From NCBI RefSeq assembly GCF_003259365.1, contig NZ_QLLY01000011.1, positions 1 through 64,000 on the forward strand: DNA of 64,000 nucleotides, in the 5' to 3' direction. This DNA is from Streptomyces sp. PsTaAH-137. GTDB taxonomy: Bacteria; Actinomycetota; Actinomycetes; Streptomycetales; Streptomycetaceae. Position numbers and translations under genes: made by a program. This document shows positions 53,106 through 63,170 of this stretch, piece by piece; within the stretch, counting starts at the first letter, position 1, and every line of letters begins with the position of its first letter. The notes below the pieces were generated by a model, which saw nothing but the letters and a program-made list of their open reading frames with translations, did not search any database and was not told the DNA's origin.

Positions 53106-53305
53106 GGGCATCCTCCCTGCGTGCGGACCGGTTGACGTCGCCCGGAGGGGTGCGGCCTGCCCGGCGGCGGAGTTGACGGTACGTCAGCTCGACGCGACTG
53201 AGAAGACGTTCGACCGCGGCGGCTCCCTGTGCACGGTTATGCCGCGAACGGACGCTCGATACCGTCAACACGTGACCTGGCCCGTCGCCCGAACGTTGAT
53301 CTGGC

Positions 53306-53719
53306 ATGACCCCGACGGAGATCCCGGCCTCTGCGCCCACCGGACGACGCAGGCGCATCCTCGTCCCTGTTGCCGCAGAATCGGTTCATCATCAGCAACA
53401 GCAGGCACCTCAGACCCACCCGGCGCATCAGACGCACCAAACCCACCAGCCCCATCAAACCCACCAGCCGCAGCTGTCACACACGACGCATCCGGCACAT
53501 CCGGCCCAGCTGTCACATGCGGCCCCACCGCCTCCGCGTCCCGTGGCGAACCCGGCGCACCAGGACCCGCCCATCTACCGGGCCCTGATCGCGAGCTGGG
53601 CCGACCGCGGCAGGACGCTGCCGGGCCGGCACGACCCCGAGTGGGTGCGTCTGGTGGCGCCCACCGTGCGCGCCGGGCAGTTCAGCGGGACTCAGGTCCC
53701 GCGAGGTGACGGGCGATGA
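53306..53719 (+). CDS. His/Gln/Pro-rich small protein
   Basis: This 137-residue protein begins with a basic segment (TGRRRRILVP), then a low-complexity stretch (about 28-80) rich in His, Gln, Thr and Pro, and ends in a more ordered tail (IYRALIASWADRGRTLPGRHDPEWVRLV) that looks conserved. The ordered tail is the reason to call it a real gene. No Shine-Dalgarno sequence is clear before ATG 53306. It overlaps the 3' end of the convergent acyl-CoA dehydrogenase by 38 bp. Confidence 0.6.
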   Translation: MTPTEIPASAPTGRRRRILVPVAAESVHHQQQQAPQTHPAHQTHQTHQPHQTHQPQLSHTTHPAHPAQLSHAAPPPPRPVANPAHQDPPIYRALIASWADRGRTLPGRHDPEWVRLVAPTVRAGQFSGTQVPRGDGR

Positions 53720-54845
53720 CCATGCGCTGGATCTGATTGGTGCCCTCGACGATCTGCAGCACCTTGGCCTCGCGCATCAGGCGCTCGACCGGGAAGTCCG
53801 CCGTGTAGCCGTATCCGCCGAGGACCTGCACCGCGTCCGTGGTGACCTTCATCGCCGCGTCGGTGCACAGCAGCTTGGCCATGGCCGCCTGCTTGGAGAA
53901 CGGCCGGCCCGCGTCCCGCAGCCGGGCCGCCGACAGATACAGGGCGCGGCCCGCCTCGATCTGCGTCGCCATGTCGGCGAGCATGAAGCGCAGGCCCTGG
54001 AAGTCGGCGATGGGGTGGCCGAACTGGGACCGGCCCCTGGCGTACGAGACCGCCTCGTCCAGCGCCGCCTGCGCCACGCCGATCGCGCAGGCCGCGATGC
54101 CGAGGCGGCCCGAGTCGAGGGCCGACAGGGCGATCTGGAAGCCCTGCCCCTCGTCCCCGATCCGCCGCGCGTCGCCGATCCGCACTCCGTCGAAGTGGAC
54201 CTGCGCGGTGGGCGAGCCCTTCATGCCCATCTTCTTCTCGGGCACGGCTGCGCTCAGTCCGGGCGCGTCGCCGGGGACCAGGAACGCCGTGATGCCGTGC
54301 GCGCCCTCACCGCCGGTGCGGGCGAGCACCGTGTAGAAGTCGGCGACGCCGCCGTGGGTGATCCAGGCCTTCGTGCCGGTCAGCACCCAGTCGTCGCCGT
54401 CGCGCACCGCCTTCGTACGCAAGGAGGCGGCGTCGGAGCCGGACGAGGGCTCGGAGAGGCAGTACGCGCCGAGCAGCCCGCCGCCGAGCATGTCGGGCAG
54501 ATGCTCGGAGCGCTGCTCCTTCGTGCCGAAGTTGGCCAGCGCATGGCAGGACAGCGAGTGGACGCTGACGCCGAGCCCGACCGTGAGGCGCGCGGCCGCC
54601 AGCTCCTCCAGCGCCTGGAGGTACACCTCGTAGGGCTGGTCGCCGCCGCCGAACTCCGCGTCGTAGGGCAGTCCGAGCAGTCCCGAGGAGGACAGCAGCG
54701 CGAACGTCTCGCGCGGGAAGCGGCCGGCGTCCTCCTCCTCGGCCGCGCGCGGGGCGATCTCCCGCTGTGCGATGTCACGGACCAGCTGCATCAGGTCCTG
54801 AGCTTCGTCCGTCGGCAGCTGACGCTCGACTCCTGGCTCCGGCAT
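53682..54845 (-). CDS. Acyl-CoA dehydrogenase
   Basis: This 387-residue flavoenzyme oxidises acyl-CoA to enoyl-CoA. It shows the FAD/substrate motifs CLSEPSSGSD and WITHGG, and the catalytic base in VEGTNQIQRMVIARHL. Length is standard. ATG 54845 follows AGGGAGGAG. The acyl chain length preference cannot be told. Confidence 0.94.
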   Translation of the reverse strand: MPEPGVERQLPTDEAQDLMQLVRDIAQREIAPRAAEEEDAGRFPRETFALLSSSGLLGLPYDAEFGGGDQPYEVYLQALEELAAARLTVGLGVSVHSLSCHALANFGTKEQRSEHLPDMLGGGLLGAYCLSEPSSGSDAASLRTKAVRDGDDWVLTGTKAWITHGGVADFYTVLARTGGEGAHGITAFLVPGDAPGLSAAVPEKKMGMKGSPTAQVHFDGVRIGDARRIGDEGQGFQIALSALDSGRLGIAACAIGVAQAALDEAVSYARGRSQFGHPIADFQGLRFMLADMATQIEAGRALYLSAARLRDAGRPFSKQAAMAKLLCTDAAMKVTTDAVQVLGGYGYTADFPVERLMREAKVLQIVEGTNQIQRMVIARHLAGPESR

Positions 54846-55182
54846 GGCGACGCTCTCCTCCCTGGCGGGCGCTGCGGTGGGGCCGCGGGGTGAGGCGGCG
54901 CCACCGGTCGGTCACTACCGAACCGATGCTGCCCTTCCGGGTCTCGGAAGCGGCTGACCAGCGGCTGCGGCGTGTTGAGTATTCCCTGTCCCGGGCCGCG
55001 CGTCACTAGTTAACGACCGCTTACTCCAAGTTTTTTCGCGGGCCTCCGGGCCGTGTGCGGGAAGTGGGGAGATTGGTCCGGACCATTGACCTCACTGGTC
55101 TAGTCCTCCTACTGTTCCGTCCGCAGGTCCAGCACGGAATCCCCCACATCCCGCGTGTCCCCCTCCCCCACGAGGAGACAAG
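54846..55182. promoter_or_regulatory. Divergent promoter region, chitinase and acyl-CoA dehydrogenase
   Basis: 337 bp between two divergent genes. No gene is supported here. It carries the two DasR-type repeats listed separately and a T-run (about 55031-55036). No clean -35/-10 pair was found. Confidence 0.45.
55074..55107 (+). promoter_or_regulatory. Chitinase direct repeats / DasR-type sites
   Basis: Two 12-bp repeats, TGGTCCGGACCA (55074-55085) and TGGTCTAGTCCT (55096-55107), are 22 bp apart start to start. Paired 12-bp repeats of this type in Streptomyces chitinase promoters mediate chitin induction and glucose repression and are DasR targets. They end 75 bp before the chitinase start. 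Confidence 0.75.
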
Positions 55183-56424
<1,242 letters not shown>

Positions 56425-56441
56425 GCGCGCCGGAACAATAC

Positions 56442-56474
56442 GAGGGGCGGGACCGGAATCCGGTCCCGCCCCTC
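56442..56474. terminator. Bidirectional terminator between chitinase and TetR
   Basis: A perfect 15-bp inverted repeat (56442-56456 with 56460-56474) with a three-base loop lies between convergent genes; it overlaps the TetR stop by two bases. Confidence 0.88.
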
Positions 56475-57108
56475 ACGCCGTCGTGGTCACGGTGGCCGGG
56501 CACGCGGGCTCGAACTCCTCGATCACGCGCAGGGTCTCGACGAGGGTGCGTACCAACAGGGCCCGCACCGTGTCCCGTTCGACCTCCCGGCGGCCGATCC
56601 AGTCCAGCGTGACGCCCTCGACTCCGCACAGCCAGCCGAGCAGCGCGAGCCGGGCCAGCTCCGGCACATCGGGCTTTCCGTAGGCGCCGCGGGCGATGGT
56701 CGCGATCATCTCTTCGCGCACCCCGTTCCGGATGGCCTGCACCTCGGCGTCGAAGCCGACCCCGCCCGTGATGATCGTGCGGTACGCGGCCTGGTGGTGC
56801 TCGGCGTAGCGCAGATAGCCGTCGATCGTGTGGTGGACCCGGGCGACCGGGGACAGATCGCCGACGCTGCTCGCCCGGTCGACGAGATCACCGACGGACT
56901 CCTCGATGATCGCGAGGTAGTAGCCGCGCTTGGACGTGAAGTAGTAGTAGATCAGCCCCTTGGCGACCCCCGCGTGCCGGGCGATGTCGTCCATCGACAG
57001 GGCGTCGTAGGACGTGTCGGCGAACAACTTCCGCCCGATGGCGATGAGTTCGGCGCGCCGCGTGGCGGAGCGGTCGGTGCCGCGTGCCCGCTGTTCACTG
57101 TTCTTCAA
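56473..57108 (-). CDS. TetR family regulator
   Basis: This 211-residue protein has the TetR helix-turn-helix (DALSMDDIARHAGVAKGLIYYYFTSKRGYYLAIIEE) and a helical ligand domain. TTG 57108 is taken as start because a palindrome at 57150-57164 would otherwise lie inside the coding region if GTG 57177 were used. It probably represses itself and perhaps the genes to the right, which run on the same strand. Sequence gives no ligand hint. Confidence 0.85.
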   Translation of the reverse strand: MKNSEQRARGTDRSATRRAELIAIGRKLFADTSYDALSMDDIARHAGVAKGLIYYYFTSKRGYYLAIIEESVGDLVDRASSVGDLSPVARVHHTIDGYLRYAEHHQAAYRTIITGGVGFDAEVQAIRNGVREEMIATIARGAYGKPDVPELARLALLGWLCGVEGVTLDWIGRREVERDTVRALLVRTLVETLRVIEEFEPACPATVTTTA

Positions 57109-57149
57109 TTCCGGCCCTGGTGTCCGAGGGGGCCCGCAGTGTCCGAGAT

Positions 57150-57164
57150 CTGCGGATTCCGCAG
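57150..57164. promoter_or_regulatory. Palindrome upstream of the TetR gene
   Basis: CTGCGGATTCCGCAG has perfect 7-bp arms around one base and lies 42 bp before the TTG start. It is the best candidate operator of the adjacent TetR protein. Confidence 0.55.
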
Positions 57165-57222
57165 TATGGCACCTCACGGGCCGGCCGTGACGCGGATCAC
57201 CTCACGCCGGGTGGCGGCAGCG

Positions 57223-57372
57223 TCACATCAGGCCGAGCTGCGTGACGAACATCGCCACCACCACGACGAAGGTCCAGCCCAGGACGTGCTCGAGGATCTT
57301 GGGCCCGTCCTCCCGGGGACCGCCGGTGCGGGTGCGGGCGGCGGGGGCGACGGTGGCGGAACTGGCGGTCAT
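57223..57372 (-). CDS. SCO1431-family mini membrane protein, 49 aa
   Basis: This 49-residue protein has a polar N-terminus (TRTGGPREDGPKILEH) and one membrane helix (VLGWTFVVVVAMFVTQLGLM) at the very C-terminus. It matches the SCO1431 family in size and shape and lies next to a chitinase and TetR gene, as I recall for S. coelicolor. It is too short for normal gene filters. The role is unknown; tail-anchored proteins of this size often modulate a larger membrane complex. Confidence 0.72.
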   Translation of the reverse strand: MTASSATVAPAARTRTGGPREDGPKILEHVLGWTFVVVVAMFVTQLGLM

Positions 57373-57520
57373 GGGCGTCTCGCTCGGCTCGTGATCAGGG
57401 GCCTGATCGGGGCAGGAACTCCCCCCGAGGGCGCCCGACTCCCCTCCGGCGCCCTCTCCACCATGCCACCCCGTGAACCCGTTGCGACCGAGACCTTCGA
57501 CACACGCCCCGGGGCCCGCC

Positions 57521-58897
57521 CTAGCGGACGCCCACCTTGGCGAGCGCGCGCCGCTGCGCGGGCGTGGGGTGCGCCGGGAAGTAGAGGTAGCAGACGCCGC
57601 CGGTGCCGGAGGAGACACCGCCCGTGGCGTTGTACCGCTTCGTGCGCAGCCAGATGTTCTCCCACTCGCGCCGCTTGTAGACCCGGCGGACCGCCGGATC
57701 GTCCTTGGAGGCCGGGTCGTTGGCGATCACGTCGCCGTCGGCGGTGAAGCCGATGACCGTCATCAGGTGCCCGGAGGTGCCGTACCCGGCGCCTGTCAGC
57801 TCGGTCTTCAGGAACGACTGGGACGTTATGGCCGGGATGCCGGCCGCGATCAGCGTCTCCAGATCGGTGAGCGAGCCGAGCCGGGTGACGACGCCCTGGA
57901 GATCCTTGTACGTGGCCGCGTACGCGGCGTTGAACGGCCAGTTGCCGCAGCCGTCGTACTGGTAGTCGAAGGTGGAGCGGGCCGCGAGGCAGACCTGCGG
58001 GTCGGCGTAGGACGGATCGACCCAGGCCAGCTGCTCGGCGCTGGGCTTCCGGCCCCAGGACTCGATGATCATCTGCGAGGAGGTGGGGCTGCACCACGCC
58101 TCGCCGCCGCCGTCGTACTCGGGGTACTGGCCGGCGTGGACGTCCTGCGAGTAGCGCGGGACCGCCAGCTCACCGGTGAAGCCGGGGACGGAGGCCGGGA
58201 CGGTGAAGCGGTCCGGGACGTCCGAGCCCATCGCGCCGAGCCGCCAGACGGTGGGCGCCGCCTTGGTGCCGGGGGTGCGCAGCAGGGTCAGGCGCAGGCT
58301 GTAGGAGACGAGGCGCAGGCCGGACGCCGCGTCGTCGATGGAGAAGGTGTCGGTCCAGATGCTGGAGCGGCCGTCGTTCTGGTCGTCGACCGAGGTGCGG
58401 CGGATGTCGACCTTCTCGTCGTCCCCCGCGGTCCAGCGGCCCATGACGTACCAGGGGGTCCGGGTCCCGTCGGTGTACGTGCCCTGCAGCTCGACCTGGA
58501 TCCAGGTGCCGGCCGGGGTGTGCGCGTTCCAGGAGGCGATGACCTCGGTGGCGGGCACGGCGAGGGTGTGGACGGGCGAGGTCCAGGTCGCGTACTCCCA
58601 GTCGGCCGTCCGGTTCAGGTGCGGGTCGGTGTAGCTCATCGTGCCGGTGGCGCGGGCGAGGGTGACGCCGGGCCGGGAGCCCGCGAGGGCGCGGGTGCCG
58701 TGGCCGGTGCCGGAGCGCCAGTCGCTGTACGTCGTCCAGGTGCTGTTGTCCACGAGTCGGGCGGGGGCCTTCTGCTGTGCGGGGGCCGAGGCGTGCGCGG
58801 TGGTGGCCGTGGTCGCGGCGAGCGCGACGCCCGCGGCCGCCGCCAGCACGGTTCTGCGGGACGGAGTCGATGAGGTGGGCTGGTCGGGGCGGGTCAT
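57521..58897 (-). CDS. Exported C39-like peptidase-fold protein
   Basis: This 458-residue protein has a Tat-type signal (SRRTVLAAAAGVALAATTATTAHA). A beta-rich N-terminal domain (about 45-240) precedes a C39-like papain fold (about 245-430): Cys269 in EAWCSPTSSQM, His377 in SGHLMTVIGF and Asn393/Asp394 in IANDPAS form a plausible triad. It acts outside the cytoplasm on an unknown peptide or cell-wall substrate. ATG 58897 was chosen because it gives the twin-Arg signal. Confidence 0.85.
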   Translation of the reverse strand: MTRPDQPTSSTPSRRTVLAAAAGVALAATTATTAHASAPAQQKAPARLVDNSTWTTYSDWRSGTGHGTRALAGSRPGVTLARATGTMSYTDPHLNRTADWEYATWTSPVHTLAVPATEVIASWNAHTPAGTWIQVELQGTYTDGTRTPWYVMGRWTAGDDEKVDIRRTSVDDQNDGRSSIWTDTFSIDDAASGLRLVSYSLRLTLLRTPGTKAAPTVWRLGAMGSDVPDRFTVPASVPGFTGELAVPRYSQDVHAGQYPEYDGGGEAWCSPTSSQMIIESWGRKPSAEQLAWVDPSYADPQVCLAARSTFDYQYDGCGNWPFNAAYAATYKDLQGVVTRLGSLTDLETLIAAGIPAITSQSFLKTELTGAGYGTSGHLMTVIGFTADGDVIANDPASKDDPAVRRVYKRREWENIWLRTKRYNATGGVSSGTGGVCYLYFPAHPTPAQRRALAKVGVR

Positions 58898-59107
58898 CGG
58901 GAGGATCCCCCTGTCGACGGTTCGGGCGGACGGGACGGGCGCGCGGGATGTGCTCCGGGTGGAACAGTGCGCCAACTATGGCTCCCGGAACGGGATTTCC
59001 ACCAGCGTTTCGAGGGTGCTCCACGCGACCAATATTGGTCTTCACCACTGGCATGACCTGCGGTGGCGTCGATGAAACCGATCGGCGCGGGACATACCCT
59101 TGTGGGC

Positions 59108-59749
59108 GTGGACTACTCGCACGTGCCCCTCGCCCCGTACGCCGAACGGCTGCGCCGGCTGCCGCCCTCCTGCGGTCCGGTCCGGCTCGTCGGCATCGAC
59201 GGGCACGCCGGGTCCGGCAAGTCGACCCTCGCCGGACGGCTCGCGCGGGCGCTCGGCGGCGCGCCCGTGCTGCACCTCGACGATCTCGCGAGCCACGACG
59301 CCCTCTTCGACTGGACCGACCGGCTGCGCACCCAGGTCGTCGAGCCGCTGTCCCACGGCAGGGCCGCACGCTACGAGACGTACGACTGGAACACCCGGCG
59401 CCTCGACGGGGCACGGACACTGGAGCCCGCCGAGGTGATCCTCGTCGAAGGCGTGGGGGCCGGGCGGCGGGCGGTGCGGCCGTTCCTCGCGAGTCTGCTG
59501 TGGATGGATCTGCCGGACGAGGCGGCATGGAAAAGGGGACGCGCACGGGACGGAGAGGCCCAGCGGGACTTCTGGGACGGCTGGATTCCAGCGGAGCGGA
59601 AGCATTTCGCTCAGGACCCGTCGCGGCCGTTCGCCGAGAAATTGGTAAGAGAGTGCCCCGAGGGATACGCGATGCGCGAAGGCCCTGCTGGGACCACGCA
59701 GACTCGCCAGTCCGTCACTCACCGTGAGGGTCCGCCAGCGGTGCGCTGA
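59108..59749 (+). CDS. Uridine-kinase-like P-loop NTPase
   Basis: This 213-residue protein has Walker A GIDGHAGSGKST and the kinase loop LHLDDLASHDALFDW, typical of uridine-kinase-like ATPases; the substrate is not proven. The start is uncertain. GTG 59108 follows a TACCCT -10-like box (59095-59100) by seven bases, which suggests a leaderless transcript; ATG 59072 and GTG 59063 are upstream alternatives without ribosome binding sites. Confidence 0.78.
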   Translation: MDYSHVPLAPYAERLRRLPPSCGPVRLVGIDGHAGSGKSTLAGRLARALGGAPVLHLDDLASHDALFDWTDRLRTQVVEPLSHGRAARYETYDWNTRRLDGARTLEPAEVILVEGVGAGRRAVRPFLASLLWMDLPDEAAWKRGRARDGEAQRDFWDGWIPAERKHFAQDPSRPFAEKLVRECPEGYAMREGPAGTTQTRQSVTHREGPPAVR

Positions 59750-60173
59750 ACGGTCGGAAAGCGCCTTCCGCCAGTTTCGGCGAGTGCCCCAACTCGGCTT
59801 GACCCAGGGGCCGTACAGGACTTACGTTCTCAATGTGCGGCCTTTCGGGACCGCCCGCAGTCGCGAAGCCCCCGGTTGTTCCCCCGTGATCGGGGGCTTC
59901 GTTCTGCCCGCAATGCCCCTTCACCGACGCTCCGCGGCCCTCTTCGTTCACCCAGAGTCACCCTGCGGTACCGCGCTCACCTGCACCGAATCCCCCACTG
60001 TCGCACCGATCCGACCCCGTTGCGCCCTTCGGCCCACCCTGTGCCCGCAGGTACGATGCCTCTCGGTGCGGCCTCTGGACGGCTCGCTGTCCGCATCGTG
60101 ACAACTCCCGTCCATGACAGCTTGGTTAAGGGCGGGATCAGGTTCATCGGGGGCACGGCGTGTGGGGGACGTG
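59750..60173 (+). other. Intergenic region, 424 bp, with promoter and hairpin
   Basis: No protein gene is supported. The left half holds the promoter and terminator-like hairpin listed separately. The right half, before the AAA ATPase gene, has no visible promoter pair; GGGGGA (60165-60170) is the ribosome binding site of that gene. Confidence 0.5.
59799..59903 (+). ncRNA. Candidate small RNA or transcription attenuator
   Basis: TTGACC (59799-59804) and TACGTT (59823-59828) with an 18-bp spacer form the best sigma-HrdB-type promoter in the window. Only about 35 bases after the expected start, a hairpin (CGAAGCCCCCG 59864-59874 with CGGGGGCTTCG 59891-59901) followed by TTCT looks like a terminator. 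The product would be an RNA of about 70 nt. The loop carries a second CCCCCG that could pair with the same CGGGGG, so alternative folds exist. It could be a free RNA or a leader that attenuates the ATPase gene. Confidence 0.5.
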
Positions 60174-62045
60174 ATGAGCTTCGGCACTGGGGCACCACCG
60201 ACGGGCCCGGCCGACCTCGCGTGGCTGCGGGGCGTCGACGCCTACACGATGGGCGCGTATCCGCAGGCGGAGGAGGAGTTCCGGGCCGCCGTGCGGCTGG
60301 ACCCCGCCATGGCGGACGGCTGGCTCGGGCTGCATGCCCTGCGCATCGACACGACGACGGCGCTGCTGCGGATGTTCCGGCACCGCGAGCGGTTCGGGGA
60401 GCAGCGCACCCGGCACCGGCGCACCCTCAACTCCTGGTACTGGCTGGGCTGGTGGGTGCAGCCGGTCCTTGAGCATCCGCGCGATCTGCTGCTCGCGCAC
60501 GCCTCGCACTGGCTGGACGGCCGCCATGTCCCAGATCTGGACCGGGCGTTGGCCACGCTGCCGCCGGTCGACGCGGACCGGCAGGTGCGGTTCCTGCACG
60601 CGTGCCGGGCCTATCTGGTCAAGGACTGGGAGCAGTTGGTCCGGCACACGGACCCGCTGGTCGACGACCCCATGCTCGGGATCGAGGCGGGGCTCTTCGG
60701 CGGGATGGCGCGGGTGCGCCTCGACATGTACGGCCAGGCCGAGCCGCTGCTCTCCTCGGCACTGATGCGCTGCCGCAGCGAGCAGCCGCAGCGCAAGGAG
60801 CTGCGGTACTGGCTGGCGCGCGCCCACGAGGGCACCGGGCGTTCGGCCGCCGCGCTGCCGCTGTACCGGGCCGTACACCGGGTCGACCCCGCGTTCATGG
60901 ACACCGCGGCGCGGCTCGCCGCGATCACCGAGGGGGACGGGTACGCGGACTTCACCGACGGCACCGACCTGACCCCGATGTCCCTGACGGGATTTCAGGA
61001 CGGCCTGGACGGCGGGGAGTCGGTCGATCCGCTGTTCGCCAGTGACGGCCGCGACCTGAAGGTGTCCGAGCCGGATCTGCCGCCCCCGGGCGGCGGCGCC
61101 GACGACGATGCCGACATGGTCAGGGAGAAGGCGGTGGTGCCGGTGTCGGCGGCGCCGATGCCGCCCGGTCCCGCCGATCCGACCCTGCTCGACGAGGCCC
61201 TCGCGGAGCTGGAGTCGATGGTCGGCCTCGAACCGGTCAAGCGGCAGGTCAAGGCGCTGTCCGCGCAGCTGAACATGGCGCGGCTGCGCGCCGGGCAGGG
61301 CCTTCCGGTGCAGCCGCCCAAGCGGCACTTCGTCTTCTCCGGCCCCTCGGGCACCGGCAAGACGACGGTCGCCCGGATCCTCGGCCGGGTGTTCTACGCG
61401 CTGGGGCTGCTCGGCGGCGACCATCTGGTGGAGGCGCAGCGGGCCGACCTGGTCGGCGAGTATCTGGGCCAGACAGCCGTCAAGGCGAACGAGCTGATCG
61501 ACTCGGCCATGGGCGGGGTGCTCTTCGTCGACGAGGCGTACGCGCTGTCCAACTCGGGGTACGGCAAGGGCGACGCGTACGGCGACGAGGCCCTTCAGGT
61601 GCTGCTGAAGCGCGCGGAGGACAACCGCGACCATCTCGTGGTGATCCTCGCCGGATACCCGGAGGGCATGGACCGGCTGCTCGCCGCCAACCCGGGGCTG
61701 TCCTCGCGCTTCACGACGCGGGTCGACTTCCCCTCGTACCGCCCCCTGGAGCTGACCTCGATCGGCGAGGTGCTCGCAGCGGAGAACGGGGACGTGTGGG
61801 ACGAGGAGGCCCTGGACGAGCTGCGTTCCATCGCCGGGCACGTGGTCGACCAGGGCTGGATCGACGAACTGGGCAACGGGCGGTTCCTGCGGACCCTGTA
61901 CGAGAAGTCCTGCGCCTACCGCGATCTGCGGCTGACCGGCTATCTGATGGAGCCGTCCCGGGACGATCTGGCCACGCTGCGGCTGCCGGACCTCATGCAG
62001 GCGTACGGCGAGGTGCTGTCGGGGCGGGGGCCGGGCGGGCTGTGA
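60174..62045 (+). CDS. AAA ATPase with TPR N-terminus (EccA/CbbX-like)
   Basis: This 623-residue cytoplasmic protein has an N-terminal TPR-like region (about 1-270), an acidic linker and a CbxX/CfxQ AAA domain: Walker A GPSGTGKTTVARIL, Walker B GGVLFVDEAYAL, and sensor ILAGYPEGMDRLLAANPGLSSRF. EccA proteins of type VII secretion share this design, but no ESX core gene is nearby, so a role in secretion is not shown. ATG 60174 follows GGGGGA. Confidence 0.88.
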   Translation: MSFGTGAPPTGPADLAWLRGVDAYTMGAYPQAEEEFRAAVRLDPAMADGWLGLHALRIDTTTALLRMFRHRERFGEQRTRHRRTLNSWYWLGWWVQPVLEHPRDLLLAHASHWLDGRHVPDLDRALATLPPVDADRQVRFLHACRAYLVKDWEQLVRHTDPLVDDPMLGIEAGLFGGMARVRLDMYGQAEPLLSSALMRCRSEQPQRKELRYWLARAHEGTGRSAAALPLYRAVHRVDPAFMDTAARLAAITEGDGYADFTDGTDLTPMSLTGFQDGLDGGESVDPLFASDGRDLKVSEPDLPPPGGGADDDADMVREKAVVPVSAAPMPPGPADPTLLDEALAELESMVGLEPVKRQVKALSAQLNMARLRAGQGLPVQPPKRHFVFSGPSGTGKTTVARILGRVFYALGLLGGDHLVEAQRADLVGEYLGQTAVKANELIDSAMGGVLFVDEAYALSNSGYGKGDAYGDEALQVLLKRAEDNRDHLVVILAGYPEGMDRLLAANPGLSSRFTTRVDFPSYRPLELTSIGEVLAAENGDVWDEEALDELRSIAGHVVDQGWIDELGNGRFLRTLYEKSCAYRDLRLTGYLMEPSRDDLATLRLPDLMQAYGEVLSGRGPGGL

Positions 62046-62093
62046 CGCCGTCCGTGCGGGACGCGCGCGAAGGCGCGTCCCGCACGGAGCGGG

Positions 62094-63170
62094 TCAGGCC
62101 GGTACGCCCTGCTTGGCGCGCGCCGGGGGTACCGCCGGCTCGTCCCGGTGGGCCGGGTCCTTGACCTCGCCGACCAGGAGTTCCAGTACGTCCTCCAGCG
62201 CGACGAGCCCGAGGACCCGGCCGGAGGCGTCCGCGACCTGTGCCAGGTGCGTGGCCGCGCGGCGCATCACGGTGAGCGCGTCGTCCAGCGGGAGCTCCGC
62301 GCGCAGGGTGGTCATGGGACGCCAGACGTGCTGCGGGACGGCCCGGTCGGTGTCGGGGCCCTCGATCAGGTCGAGGACGTCCTTCACGTGCAGATAGCCC
62401 ATGAACGCGCCGGTGTCCGCGCAGATCGGGAAGCGGGAGTAGCCGGTGCGGGCGGTGAGGGCGATGACCTCCGCCGGGGTGACCGACGGGCCGACCGTCA
62501 CCAGGGACGCCTTGGGCAGCAGGACGTCCATGACCGGGCGCGAGCCCAGCTCCAGGGCGTCCTCCAGGCGTTCCTGCTCCTCGGGGCCGAGGAGGCCGGC
62601 CTGCCCGGAGTCCTCCACCAGGCGGTTGAGCTGCTCGCTGGTGAAGACCGCCTCGACCTCGTCCTTGGGCTCGACCCGGAACAGCTTGAGGATCAGCCGG
62701 GCGCAGGCGCCGAGCGCCACCGTGATCGGCTTGCACAGGCGGGCGAAGGCGACGAGCCCCGGGCTGAACCAGAGCGCGGTCTTCTCCGGCGCAGCCATCG
62801 CCAGGTTCTTCGGGACCATCTCGCCGATGACGAGGTGGAAGAAGACCACCGCGGCGAGCGCGATGACATAGCCCAGCGGGTGGATGACGCCGTGCGGCAG
62901 GTGGATCGCCTCGAAGAGCGGTTCCAGGAGCTTGGCGACGGTCGGCTCGGCGACCGCGCCGAGCGTCAGCGAGCAGACGGTGATGCCGAACTGGGCCGCC
63001 GCCATCATCTGCGGCAGGTGTTCGAGCCCGTACAGGACCTGGCGGGCGCGGTTGCCGGGGATGGGTTCGATCTGGCTGCGGCGGACCGAGACCAGGGCGA
63101 ACTCGGCTCCGACGAAGAAGCCGTTGGCCAGGACCAGGAGTGCGGCGAAGAAGAGTTGCAGGGCGCTCAT
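62094..63170 (-). CDS. CNNM/CorC-family membrane protein with CBS pair
   Basis: This 358-residue protein has a DUF21 membrane domain (about 1-150, four helices) and a pair of CBS domains (about 210-335, VMDVLLPKASLVTVGP and HLAQVADASGRVLGLVALEDVLELLVGEV). The family exports or controls Mg2+ and other divalent cations. The usual C-terminal CorC/HlyC domain is missing; the chain ends about 25 residues after the CBS pair. Its start overlaps the previous stop (63167-63170), so it is coupled to its larger paralogue. Confidence 0.88.
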   Translation of the reverse strand: MSALQLFFAALLVLANGFFVGAEFALVSVRRSQIEPIPGNRARQVLYGLEHLPQMMAAAQFGITVCSLTLGAVAEPTVAKLLEPLFEAIHLPHGVIHPLGYVIALAAVVFFHLVIGEMVPKNLAMAAPEKTALWFSPGLVAFARLCKPITVALGACARLILKLFRVEPKDEVEAVFTSEQLNRLVEDSGQAGLLGPEEQERLEDALELGSRPVMDVLLPKASLVTVGPSVTPAEVIALTARTGYSRFPICADTGAFMGYLHVKDVLDLIEGPDTDRAVPQHVWRPMTTLRAELPLDDALTVMRRAATHLAQVADASGRVLGLVALEDVLELLVGEVKDPAHRDEPAVPPARAKQGVPA

